NCBI RefSeq assembly: GCF_003015145.1
Contig: NZ_CP027845.1
Location: 186,001-250,000 of the forward strand
DNA from: Candidatus Phycorickettsia trachydisci
Lineage (GTDB): Bacteria > Pseudomonadota > Alphaproteobacteria > Rickettsiales > Rickettsiaceae
Reading direction: 5' to 3'
Length of the DNA stretch: 64,000 nucleotides
Made by a program: the position numbers and the translations under genes
Shown here: positions 26,640 through 35,149 of the stretch, in pieces
Layout: the number at the start of each line of letters is the position of its first letter
Position numbering within the stretch: position 1 is the first letter of the stretch
Notes under the pieces: generated by a model
What the model was told of the DNA's origin: nothing
Seen by the model: the letters and a program-made list of their open reading frames with translations, nothing else
The model's database searches: none

Positions 26640-27713
26640 CTAGAATTCAAGTACGTTAATAGCTCTTGGATCGATAACTGCGCCTCCAACACGTTTTGTT
26701 GCATAGAACTTCACGAAAGGTTTTGAGGTATACGGATCTCTCATGACGTTGACGCTGGCACGATCTACGATCTTATATCCTTTCCTAAAGTCACCAAGGG
26801 CAATCACTTTGTTTTTTGCATCTTTTGACATAATTGGCATATCAGCAGAGCAATACACAGGAATACCGAAAAGGGTTTGGGGGGATGTGTCATTGTAAGA
26901 TGGCTGCCATATAAACCTCCCGGTTTCGTCTTTTAAAGTTTGGATATATGATAATGTAGCTCTATTCATGATAAATGAAGCGTTACCGAGATAGTACTCA
27001 TCAAGACGATTTATCATGTTTAAAATATCTTCCACATGAATTTCTTTTTCTTTAAGAAGAGCTATTTTTTCAACTTTATCTTCTTTTAGAATTCCTTGTG
27101 GTTTTTTATCGCCATCACCATTGATAAACGCATATCCTTCGTTACGACCGAATTGATCAGCTAATCTCTCTAACATCCAGTTATATATGTCGATAGATGA
27201 ATCATCGATAAGACGTTGAGTTGCTGTTGGTTGAGCGTATACTTCATGCACTTCAATTTGTTTATGCTGCAATTTAGGTGTTCCAACCTTATCTCTCTCT
27301 GCTGTTTCAGCAACCCATCCGCTTTCGAATTTACCATCTTCAAAAACAAAATCCACCTTGTTGCTTGATGTTGTAATAACGCTTGCAAGCTTTCTTAAAG
27401 GCGAAGTTAAGCTTAATTGGCTTACTATTTCTTGGGAAAAGTGGGGCATAATGAGACCGCCTCCTTCATTTTCGTCAGAAGAGAATTGTTTACTACATTC
27501 AAATTTTACCTCACCTTTGCGTAAGTAGTCTGCAAATGCACTTTTTTCTGCGTAACTGCCAGCATTATCGCTGGTTACATGTGGTCTATTTAAGGCTATG
27601 TTCATGGATGATACCTGATTTTTTAGTTCTTTATATTCACTGCGAAAGTTATCCCATTCGTTAGAGATGGAAGATATTTGTTTGGCTATATGTTCTTGGA
27701 TTTGATTTGACAT
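26640..27713 (-). CDS. GTA/phage major capsid protein, HK97 fold (RcGTA g5-like)
   Basis: 357 residues. The first 60 or so are a coiled-coil scaffold-like segment (QISSISNEWDNFRSEYKEL), normally removed by the prohead protease. A canonical HK97-fold capsid follows, with EGGGLIMPHFSQEI, STYIT-type strand regions and the P-domain segment FGIPVYCSADMP. The C-terminal GAVIDPRAINVLEF is typical. It is the central structural gene of the module and stands directly behind the protease. Confidence 0.92.
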   Translation of the reverse strand: MSNQIQEHIAKQISSISNEWDNFRSEYKELKNQVSSMNIALNRPHVTSDNAGSYAEKSAFADYLRKGEVKFECSKQFSSDENEGGGLIMPHFSQEIVSQLSLTSPLRKLASVITTSSNKVDFVFEDGKFESGWVAETAERDKVGTPKLQHKQIEVHEVYAQPTATQRLIDDSSIDIYNWMLERLADQFGRNEGYAFINGDGDKKPQGILKEDKVEKIALLKEKEIHVEDILNMINRLDEYYLGNASFIMNRATLSYIQTLKDETGRFIWQPSYNDTSPQTLFGIPVYCSADMPIMSKDAKNKVIALGDFRKGYKIVDRASVNVMRDPYTSKPFVKFYATKRVGGAVIDPRAINVLEF

Positions 27714-27720
27714 AAAATTC

Positions 27721-28242
27721 CTATAATTTAAAAATTGTTTTAGATTTAATTGACAATAACTGACTTACATTTTCCCATTCTTGAGGTCTGCTGTGGATTT
27801 GATATATCTTAGAGTCCCTATTGGCTGGAAAAGTTACTAAACTTACCTCCCATAAATCGGCTTTTAGTATTTCTCTTTGGCCTGCTTCATTCATTTTGGA
27901 TTTCTCGATATTAAAGCCTATACTAAAGCTATCGATAGCACCCTGGCGAATTAACGAAACGATCTCATCTGCTTGGCTTACATCTTTGTTAATGCTTGCT
28001 TCTACTAATAATCCTTTATGGTCTTCTTTTAAATTTTTGATCACCCCGATAGGTTTTGCGTGATCGTGTTGCCATAATAATTTTATAGTAAAGCCTTGGT
28101 AATGCTTAACGATGGAGTCAGCAAAAGCCCCTGGAGAGATTATATCGTTGTGATAATCGGCCTGTCCAAAGACACTAGCATATCCGCTAATTTTAATTTC
28201 TTTGTTTGAGGAAGATTTAAGTTCTAAGGTATGTAATTTCAT
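27721..28242 (-). CDS. GTA/phage prohead protease, HK97 family (RcGTA g4-like)
   Basis: 173 residues, peptidase U35/S78 type. It shows G-Y-A-S-V-F-G-Q near residue 20, LLWQHDHAKPIGV with the catalytic His near 60, and SIGFNIEKSKM with the catalytic Ser near 113. It should trim the capsid precursor. It is the first gene of the module; the portal and terminase genes (g1-g3) that usually precede it are absent, and upstream lies a 152-bp gap and then the oppositely oriented tatA. Confidence 0.9.
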   Translation of the reverse strand: MKLHTLELKSSSNKEIKISGYASVFGQADYHNDIISPGAFADSIVKHYQGFTIKLLWQHDHAKPIGVIKNLKEDHKGLLVEASINKDVSQADEIVSLIRQGAIDSFSIGFNIEKSKMNEAGQREILKADLWEVSLVTFPANRDSKIYQIHSRPQEWENVSQLLSIKSKTIFKL

Positions 28243-28394
28243 AATTTAATTGTTGATTTGAAGTTACTATAAACCTTATATAATAAAGGAAGCCCACCAC
28301 TAAGATACCTTATGAAGAAATTTTAAATAGATTTATAGATCTTTATGCAGTACCATATTGATAGTGTCTTTTTATAAAAATTTAAAAATTTTTT

Positions 28395-28550
28395 ATGCTT
28401 AGTTTTGGAAATTTGATAGTAATACTACTAATCATACTTTTGCTTTTTGGGGCAAATAAGGTACCCGAGATTATGACGAATCTCGCAAAGGGTTTAAAAG
28501 CTTTCAAGGATACTTTAACTGAGGATAAAGATAGTTCTTCTAAGTCTTAA
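28395..28550 (+). CDS. tatA: TatA/E-family twin-arginine translocase subunit
   Basis: A 51-residue protein below the size limit of many gene finders. It has one membrane segment (residues about 6-19, LIVILLIILLLFGA), the hinge F-G-A-N-K-V-P-E (family F-G-x-x-x-[LV]-P-E), an amphipathic helix (LAKGLKAFKDTL) and a short acidic Ser/Lys tail. TatA oligomers form the pore for folded proteins at the inner membrane. tatB and tatC are not adjacent. It stands alone between the GTA-like module and the 229-aa orphan. Confidence 0.88.
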   Translation: MLSFGNLIVILLIILLLFGANKVPEIMTNLAKGLKAFKDTLTEDKDSSSKS

Positions 28551-28665
28551 ATCCTTGTATTTTTGTTCCGCAGTTGCTGTATTGCTTCCTATTTTGATGA
28601 TATTATTTCTTCTAAAGACTGATTTCGAGTATTTATTGAAGTAGTATAACTAAAATGCTTAAATT

Positions 28666-29355
28666 ATGGGCAAAAATGGTAATAATAGTGACAATGGTGG
28701 TCAGGATACCCACTTTCGTTCTGCTGACGGTCAGAGTGAGACTAAGATAATTTTAGACAAACAAACAGAAGACAAAATAAGTCAACTAAGCCAAAAGTGT
28801 GAAAAAGAAGCTACTGATAAAGAGGTAATAGCAGACATTAAAGACTTGATACATTCTGTGGCAGATAAAAATATATCTAAAGTTGATGATAATGAAAAGA
28901 GTAATATGGCACAAATGCCTTTACAGATCAGTGATGAAGATTATAGAAGACTCTCAAGTAGAATAAAGAAGAGTCAAGATGTTAATAGAGGTAATCCAGA
29001 TACATCTAGGAAATTTACAAAGCAAATTCTTAGTGAGTTCATTACAACCAAAGCAAGAGATCGTATAAATTATGTAATAGCTAACAAGTTACTTCATATC
29101 AAATCAAACGAGCTGAGAGTTATAGAGAAAGGTAGTGATCATGATTATGCTGCTAGAAAAACATTAGGCATAATAAAATATCTTAGGAGCGGACAGGTTG
29201 GTAGAATGTTTAAAATTATTGCTGGTAAAGCTTTGAGGACCTTAACCCTAAGGGCTACGGGTGATGTAAAAGAAAATGCAAGACGACAGATCAACGAAAG
29301 GCAAAATAGTGGGAATAAAGGTAAGGGTGGTGGACATGATATCTCTAGACAATAG
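28666..29355 (+). CDS. hypothetical basic protein
   Basis: 229 residues, not recognised. The N-terminus is polar and low in complexity (Asn, Gly, Asp). The middle (about 95-200) is helical and strongly basic, with RRLSSRIKKSQDVNRG and KALRTLTLRATGDVKENARRQ. The C-terminus is a Gly/Asn/Lys-rich tail. There is no signal peptide or membrane segment. The composition would suit binding to nucleic acid or a host partner, but nothing decides this. Confidence 0.55.
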   Translation: MGKNGNNSDNGGQDTHFRSADGQSETKIILDKQTEDKISQLSQKCEKEATDKEVIADIKDLIHSVADKNISKVDDNEKSNMAQMPLQISDEDYRRLSSRIKKSQDVNRGNPDTSRKFTKQILSEFITTKARDRINYVIANKLLHIKSNELRVIEKGSDHDYAARKTLGIIKYLRSGQVGRMFKIIAGKALRTLTLRATGDVKENARRQINERQNSGNKGKGGGHDISRQ

Positions 29356-29403
29356 GAACCCTTAACGAAAATATTGAAGGCATAAACAAATTAATTTTGG
29401 TTT

Positions 29404-29431
29404 TTGATTAATATTTTGGTACAATTATAAT
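29404..29431 (+). promoter_or_regulatory. probable sigma-70 promoter of rpoZ-spoT-acpS
   Basis: TTGATT (29404-29409) and perfect TATAAT (29426-29431), spacer 16 bp, ending 26 bp before the rpoZ start. Confidence 0.5.
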
Positions 29432-29456
29432 TTATCCTTTTGAGTTCAATAATTAT

Positions 29457-29843
29457 ATGCAAAATATGTTAGATAATCCTGAAATTTACAGCGAAACAGA
29501 TAAAAAAAGAAAGAATCACTTTTTAAAAGTTCTGTATGCTTCTTTTAGAGCTAAGCAACTTGAAAATACAGGGATGCCTTACCAAAAAAAGTTCTCAGTA
29601 GTTGCTTTAGACGAAATTGAGAAAGGTCTAGATGTTGCTCAGCTTGAGGAAAGCATAATCCATAGCATGCAGAAAAACTATAAACCTACTGTTGTAGAGG
29701 TGATAGAAGAAGATGAAAAATTGCTAGAAGATCTGTCCATCACTGATGATGATTATGTACACCATTCTCAAGAGCTAGAGTTATCAGAAGAAGAGAGTGA
29801 AGAGATAGAAAGACTCGAAAATGACGAGATGTTAAAAGTCTAA
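29457..29843 (+). CDS. rpoZ: divergent RNA polymerase omega subunit
   Basis: 128 residues. Residues about 24-62 resemble the omega core: FLKVLYASFRAKQLENTG followed by SVVALDEIEKGLD, equivalent to the [LV]-x-x-A-x-x-R-A-R-Q-L and V-A-L-x-E-I-x-x-G motifs. The C-terminal half is acidic (Glu- and Asp-rich), a common feature of alphaproteobacterial omegas. The usual N-terminal A-R-[IV]-T-[VS]-E-D is replaced by a different segment. Position immediately before spoT (17 nt) is the classical rpoZ-spoT arrangement and strengthens the call. Confidence 0.7.
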   Translation: MQNMLDNPEIYSETDKKRKNHFLKVLYASFRAKQLENTGMPYQKKFSVVALDEIEKGLDVAQLEESIIHSMQKNYKPTVVEVIEEDEKLLEDLSITDDDYVHHSQELELSEEESEEIERLENDEMLKV

Positions 29844-29860
29844 TCTTCTTTTGAATATGT

Positions 29861-31987
29861 TTGAAGATGTATGATGCAAAGTTGATAGATGAACTTACAA
29901 TTCATGATCCAAACATAGATAAATCTTTAGTAGCTAAAGCCCTCGACTTTGCCGTAAAGTATCACGGCAATCAAAAACGAGATTCTGGGGAACCTTACTA
30001 TACCCATCCTATTGCTGTTGCCAAGATTGTTGCTAATTTAAAATTTGATGCCTCAACGATTATAACGGCAATTTTACATGATACGATTGAAGATACTGAG
30101 CTCACTTTAGAAGAAATAAACAAAAATTTCGGTCCAGAAATTGCAAGCCTTGTTGATGGTGTTACAAAATTAAAAAGGGTTAAGTTGAACAAGGATCAGG
30201 TGCATCAAGCTGAAAATTTTAGGAAGCTTTTTCTTGCTATGGTTGCAGACATAAGGGTGCTCGTGGTCAAAATTGCAGATAGGTTGCATAATATGAGAAC
30301 CATATCTTTCAAATCGGATGAAAAGCGTCGAAAAATTTCTCTTGAGACGCTAGAAATATATTCTCCTCTTGCTGAGAGGGTGGGTTTTCATAAGATTAAG
30401 AACGAGTTGCAAGAGATATCTTTTCGTAACTTGTATCCAGAAGTGTATGAGATGGTTATTAAGAAATTAAATAATATCTCAGAAAATAGAAAGAGCTTGA
30501 TAGAAAATATTGTCATAGAATTAACGGATGTGTTAGCTAGCCATGGATTAAAAGCTGAGGTGTGTGGTAGGCAAAAGGAGCCATATTCCATTTGGACTAA
30601 AATGGTCAATAAAAACATCGCTTTTGATAATTTATCCGACATTATGGGATTTCGTATTTTGGTTGGTACTCAAGATGATTGTTACAAAGCCTTAGGTATT
30701 ATTCACTCGTCTTTTAAGGTTTTGCCTGGCACATTTCATGATTTTATTAGTATTCCAAAGCAAAATGGATATCAATCGCTACATACCCTTATAATTGGTC
30801 CAATGCAAAAGCAGATTGAGATACAAATTAGGACCTATGAGATGCATCAGGTAGCTGAGGTGGGGCTTGCGGCTCACTGGACTTATAAACAAGGTTATCA
30901 AGATAAAAATACGGAACAGTATAGGTGGATGCGTGAGCTGATTTCTATAATTGAACATTCAAATAGTTCTGAAGAAATGCTGCATCATACTAAGCTTGCG
31001 ATGTATCAGAACCAAATTTTTTGTTTTACTCCTGGAGGAGATATTATTACTCTTCCTAAAAAGGCGACAGCTATAGATTTTGCATATGCTTTAAGTTCAG
31101 ATTTTGGTCATCATTGTATAGGTGTAAAAATTAATGGTACCTTAATGCCTTTGCCAACAGAATTAAAAACGGGTGATATGGTTGAGGTTTTGGCATCTGA
31201 TACTCAGCATCCAATTGGTGCGTGGGAAGATTGGGTTGTTACGGGTAAGGCAAAAGCTGAAATTAGGAAATATTTAAGAAGTCAAGATACGGAGGTGAAT
31301 ATCAACCTTGGTAAAAATATACTAGAAAATGCCCTTTTGTCTATTAATATTTCTAACTTTGATAAAGTATTATCAACAGCGGCTACTAAATTAAATAAGA
31401 CTCTAGAGGAGTTATACTTGAAAGTTGGCACAGGAGAGATCTCGACTAAGGAGGTAATTGATACATTAGATCTCAAACCTAGTAGACTTAGGTCAATTTT
31501 TAGATTTCCAAAATTTAAGAAAGTTACACAACAAGAAATCCAACATTCGCCTATTGCGGGCCTAATACCTGGTATATCGATGCATTTTGCAAAATGTTGT
31601 AACCCTATACCAGGTGATAAAATTGTAGGCATCGTATACAGTGGTAAGGGTGTGACGATTCATATAAAGGGTTGTAAGGTATACACAAAGGTTGGGGCAA
31701 GTTTAGATAAGATATTGAATTTGAGTTGGCGTCAACTTGATACTGATCTGAAATATGCTGCTCGCATCAGGATCATATCGCATCGTGATGACCGAGTTGT
31801 CAATCTGATTGTAGGACATTTGTCAAAATTGTCAGTGCGCTTAATTAATATGCAGGTTAAAAAAGTAGATGAATTTTTTAATGACATATTATGCGATATA
31901 GAAGTGATAGATACTGAAGCTCTAAACAATTTGCTTAGTGCACTTAATGTTGAAAGCCTGATCCATTCGGCAAAAAGGGTTGTTTAA
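29861..31987 (+). CDS. spoT: bifunctional (p)ppGpp synthetase/hydrolase, RelA/SpoT
   Basis: 708 residues counted from a TTG at 29861; the ATG at 29867 (706 aa) is equally possible. Domains in order: HD hydrolase (about 25-180, with HGNQKR, YYTHP and H73-D74 in LHDTIEDT), synthetase (about 235-350, with GFRIL, NGYQSLHT and EIQIRTYEMH), TGS (about 385-450, FTPGGDIITLPKKATAIDFAYALS) and a C-terminal ACT-like region. Both active sites look intact, so it can probably make and degrade (p)ppGpp. This differs from Rickettsia, where spoT genes are fragmented. Its stop overlaps the acpS start by one base (TAATG). Confidence 0.95.
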   Translation: MKMYDAKLIDELTIHDPNIDKSLVAKALDFAVKYHGNQKRDSGEPYYTHPIAVAKIVANLKFDASTIITAILHDTIEDTELTLEEINKNFGPEIASLVDGVTKLKRVKLNKDQVHQAENFRKLFLAMVADIRVLVVKIADRLHNMRTISFKSDEKRRKISLETLEIYSPLAERVGFHKIKNELQEISFRNLYPEVYEMVIKKLNNISENRKSLIENIVIELTDVLASHGLKAEVCGRQKEPYSIWTKMVNKNIAFDNLSDIMGFRILVGTQDDCYKALGIIHSSFKVLPGTFHDFISIPKQNGYQSLHTLIIGPMQKQIEIQIRTYEMHQVAEVGLAAHWTYKQGYQDKNTEQYRWMRELISIIEHSNSSEEMLHHTKLAMYQNQIFCFTPGGDIITLPKKATAIDFAYALSSDFGHHCIGVKINGTLMPLPTELKTGDMVEVLASDTQHPIGAWEDWVVTGKAKAEIRKYLRSQDTEVNINLGKNILENALLSINISNFDKVLSTAATKLNKTLEELYLKVGTGEISTKEVIDTLDLKPSRLRSIFRFPKFKKVTQQEIQHSPIAGLIPGISMHFAKCCNPIPGDKIVGIVYSGKGVTIHIKGCKVYTKVGASLDKILNLSWRQLDTDLKYAARIRIISHRDDRVVNLIVGHLSKLSVRLINMQVKKVDEFFNDILCDIEVIDTEALNNLLSALNVESLIHSAKRVV

Positions 31988-32346
31988 TGATTTTAGGAAT
32001 TGGTACTGATATAGTTAATATAGATCGTATTGGAAAAATTTATAATAAATTTCCGCATAGATTTGCTCATAGAATCTTATCGACCCAAGAAGAGGTAATA
32101 TACGGACAGTTCCAAAATAATGAGCAAAAAATAAGGTATCTAGCTAAGAGATTTGCGGCTAAGGAAGCTTTTGTCAAAGCTTTGGGTATTGGGATGGGGG
32201 ATATAAGTTTCAGAGATATAAGTATATTAAACGATGCAAGGGGTAAACCTTACATTAAATTTGCAAAAACAATAGAATTTAACATGGAACTATCTATTTC
32301 GGATGAGCATGATTATGCTGTAGCCTTTGTGGTATTGTGGGCATAA
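31987..32346 (+). CDS. acpS: holo-[acyl-carrier-protein] synthase
   Basis: Transfers 4'-phosphopantetheine from CoA to the serine of acyl carrier protein. The signature GIGTDIVNIDRI opens the protein with the metal Asp at residue 8, and R-F-A-A-K-E-A-F-V-K-A with the catalytic Glu lies near residue 58. Length 119 aa is normal. It is the last gene of the rpoZ-spoT-acpS set, coupled to spoT through the TAATG overlap. Confidence 0.94.
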   Translation: MILGIGTDIVNIDRIGKIYNKFPHRFAHRILSTQEEVIYGQFQNNEQKIRYLAKRFAAKEAFVKALGIGMGDISFRDISILNDARGKPYIKFAKTIEFNMELSISDEHDYAVAFVVLWA

Positions 32347-32444
32347 TATCCCGGTATCCTTCTTAAAAAATAAGACTTGTTTTTAACTCTGATTTTACTA
32401 AATTATTGGCACTGCTAGACCCAAAATAGATGCGATAGAACCTC

Positions 32445-33236
32445 TTAGAATAAAGGTTTTATAGGCTGTATCTTGCCAACAAATACACTGCCATAAGGAC
32501 CACTTCTGGGTTTTGTCAGTTTTTTCACTACAGCTACGCTGTCGTAAAAAGTAATACTTTGAGTCCACCTTAAAAACTCTTTTTCAATATCTGATAAACT
32601 ATCATAAAATTCTGTATTTTTTGTCTCTGCGCTATTATTAGCATTGATATGGTATGAGTTCAATATATCAATCAACGATTTAAAATATTCTATTTGGGTA
32701 TAAGGTTTTTGATAACCTCCTTGAAACTCTTTCCAATAGGAAGCATGCATATCTTCTATAATGTATGTCCCTCCAGGTTTAAGTTTGTAAAACATTATCT
32801 GGAAGGTTTTTATTACATCGGGGCTTTGGTGAGAACCATCATCTATAATTACGTCAAAATTTAAATTTGGCATATTTTTATTTATGAGCTCTTCTTCGGT
32901 CGCATTAAAACAAAAAGTTTGTATATCTTTACCTAAATCTAACTTACAAACATTTTGATCGATATCTAAACCATAAATTTTTGCATTTTTTAGGTACTTG
33001 CTTAATATTTGTAAATGACCTCCATTTTGTACTCCTATTTCCAATATTGAAGCATTTTGATTTATATAAGGTGGTAGATAGAATTCATATATATCAAGGT
33101 AATTTGCCCATTTCTGTGAAACATTTTCTTTATGCTTAAAAAAGATTTGTTTATAAGTTTTATGCTGCGTAAACTTAAAAATAAAGTATAAGCTCACGCA
33201 AAATATAAGAAAAATGATAAAAGTACGTTTATTCAT
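32445..33236 (-). CDS. membrane-anchored SAM-dependent methyltransferase
   Basis: 263 residues. Residues 5-20 form an N-terminal membrane anchor (FIIFLIFCVSLYFIF). A class I methyltransferase fold follows: motif I ILEIGVQNGGH (about 65-75), the acidic residue ending strand 2 in IYGLDID, DVIIDDGSHQ (about 130), and LKPGGTYIIEDMH (about 153). The DDGSHQ and IEDMH segments resemble the MycE/CmcI-type sugar or natural-product methyltransferases. The anchor suggests it works at the envelope, perhaps on a glycan made with the adjacent glycosyltransferase, which is divergently oriented 310 bp away. Confidence 0.8.
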   Translation of the reverse strand: MNKRTFIIFLIFCVSLYFIFKFTQHKTYKQIFFKHKENVSQKWANYLDIYEFYLPPYINQNASILEIGVQNGGHLQILSKYLKNAKIYGLDIDQNVCKLDLGKDIQTFCFNATEEELINKNMPNLNFDVIIDDGSHQSPDVIKTFQIMFYKLKPGGTYIIEDMHASYWKEFQGGYQKPYTQIEYFKSLIDILNSYHINANNSAETKNTEFYDSLSDIEKEFLRWTQSITFYDSVAVVKKLTKPRSGPYGSVFVGKIQPIKPLF

Positions 33237-33545
33237 AAAGTCGTAAAGTTATTGGTTCGAAAAGGCTATTTTTTAGCATAAAATTATATTAGATCAATAA
33301 TTAAGAAAATGCAATGACTTAGACCTACCATTAATTAAGCCTAATAGCAAAAATTTTATAGAGCACGAATTTCACTAAATAGGCTTATAGAAATGAAGTT
33401 GGAATCACTTTCATATTTTTCAATAATTGCATTCTTCACGTTAAGCTCTTGTTGCTGATGAATAGAAGGGAGCCTTGATGTTTCTATTAAATTGTGTATA
33501 TAATCTGTATCATCTAAAATAAATAGGTTATTATAACGCAATAAT

Positions 33546-34757
33546 ATGTTTAGGAAGCTTTTTTTTAAATCTAAATGGCTTTTGCTCATTGTCATAGTCA
33601 CAATAAGTTTGTTAGGTATTAACAAACTAAAACAGCAATACAAACAACAAGAAGTAAAGAAACTATTTGAATCTGCTGCTAAAATACCAGCTGAGAGTTG
33701 GGCAGAAAAATATAAAGATATGCCGGTCAAAGATAAGTATAAGGTGGTTTATCTTACTTCTGGTGCTGGAGAATATTCTGCTTTTAAATATTTTCAATAT
33801 GCTGCGGAAAAACTAGGATGGGAAGTTAAAATGTACTTTGCTACATTAGATGGAAAAGCTGATGAAATAATATCTTTTAACCCTGATTTTATAATTTCTA
33901 CACTTTATGTACGTCACGAGTGTTTCGATGATAGGCTATTGCCTTATAAAAAATATTATTGGATTTCTATACCTCTACATGCGGTATTTAAAGGTAAAGA
34001 TTATTTAAACCCTAAGGGTCCCCCTTACGAACAAATAAGAAATTACGCTCAAGGGATTTTATGTTGTTCTGGGCATGAAATGGACATTTATAGACAAATG
34101 TGGAATAAAAAGAAAAAGCCTTTTTATGGTATTCATATGTGTCCTTTACCTCCATCAATTGATTATGAGCCAGCAGAACCTAAATCGATCATGCTATGCA
34201 ACATACCTGGCGCTGATACACTAAAGGGTTCAGATCGATATAAAAAGTTTATTACTTTATTGACTCAAAACTTACCTTCAAAAGGATATGGTCCTTATAA
34301 CACTTACGTTGATTTTAAGCCCGGGATATATAAAGGTGATATTCCTCGAGGAATAGATAATCTTGAAGCAATAAGGAAAAATGGTATTTATCTATCAACA
34401 CATGGTGCTTTTCATTTTGAAGGTAACATGTTAAGTATGAGACCTCTGGAAGCTGCTGCTGCTAACGTGATTGCAATATCTGACAAGCATCCTCTGGTAA
34501 TGAAGCATTTTGGAGATAGTATGCTTTACTTTGATCAAAATGCTTCAGGAGAAGAGATATATAGACAAGTAAAGGAGCACTTTGATTGGATTATGGCAAA
34601 CCCTGAAAAAGCTAAAGAAATGGCAAACCGAGCGCATAAAATTTTTTTAGAAAAATTTAATTTAGAAAAAGATCTAATCCGTCTTGCTAAAATGCACGAA
34701 TATATACTACAAGAAGAGAAAAAGTTAAATTTGGAATACTCGCCTGCATATTACTAG
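33546..34757 (+). CDS. membrane-anchored glycosyltransferase, GT-B type (CgeB/YkvP-like)
   Basis: 403 residues with an N-terminal membrane anchor (about 11-24). The C-terminal third has the GT1/GT4-like nucleotide-sugar segment: MRPLEAAAANVIAISDKHPL (about 297-316), DSMLYFD, and a closing helix EMANRAHKIFLEKFNL, as in glycosyl-transferase-1-2 domains of CgeB-type proteins. The N-terminal Rossmann-like half starts with KVVYLTSGAGEY. The donor and acceptor cannot be told. With the divergent methyltransferase it may form a small envelope-glycan pair inserted upstream of rpoBC, where ribosomal protein genes usually stand. Confidence 0.7.
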   Translation: MFRKLFFKSKWLLLIVIVTISLLGINKLKQQYKQQEVKKLFESAAKIPAESWAEKYKDMPVKDKYKVVYLTSGAGEYSAFKYFQYAAEKLGWEVKMYFATLDGKADEIISFNPDFIISTLYVRHECFDDRLLPYKKYYWISIPLHAVFKGKDYLNPKGPPYEQIRNYAQGILCCSGHEMDIYRQMWNKKKKPFYGIHMCPLPPSIDYEPAEPKSIMLCNIPGADTLKGSDRYKKFITLLTQNLPSKGYGPYNTYVDFKPGIYKGDIPRGIDNLEAIRKNGIYLSTHGAFHFEGNMLSMRPLEAAAANVIAISDKHPLVMKHFGDSMLYFDQNASGEEIYRQVKEHFDWIMANPEKAKEMANRAHKIFLEKFNLEKDLIRLAKMHEYILQEEKKLNLEYSPAYY

Positions 34758-35149
34758 ATGTAAAGAATGACATACTGAGAAAAGGCTAGGTTCTCTTGCA
34801 TCTATCTTGAAATTTAGTTCTTGCAGCAGATTTTATCAATTATGCGACCACGAACATAACAAAATTTTCAAAAAATCGTATTTTTCTCTTGACTATTAAT
34901 TTTATATTTTGCTTTTTATGAAAATTTTTGCTAAGATTAACTTTTGTGGATTTAAGATATACACATTTCTCTAATTAGACGTCTTATGATTTTATGCTTT
35001 TCTCAAAGCTACATCCGATTACTTCTTCATTTAACCTTTTTAATTCATACAATAAATTTTATGGTTGCAAGGTTATATGATCATCTTGTAGTAGTTAACT
35101 TAAGTCGTTTTTAATAATAGTTTATCCAATAATTTTTAATTTTGATAAA
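34758..35149. other. 392-bp leader region upstream of rpoBC
   Basis: AT-rich region without a gene. It must carry the rpoBC promoter and leader, since the gene upstream is unrelated. A TTGACT (about 34892) and a TGCTAAGAT extended -10-like motif (about 34930) are visible, but no pair with ideal spacing stands out. The usual rplJ-rplL genes are not here. Confidence 0.4.

Noticed and set aside
33356-33730. 124-codon minus-strand ORF before and over the start of the glycosyltransferase
   Set aside because: Half overlaps the well-supported plus-strand gene and is Cys/Leu-rich shadow sequence. The non-overlapping last 60 codons look somewhat protein-like, so a remnant cannot be excluded, but there is no good start.
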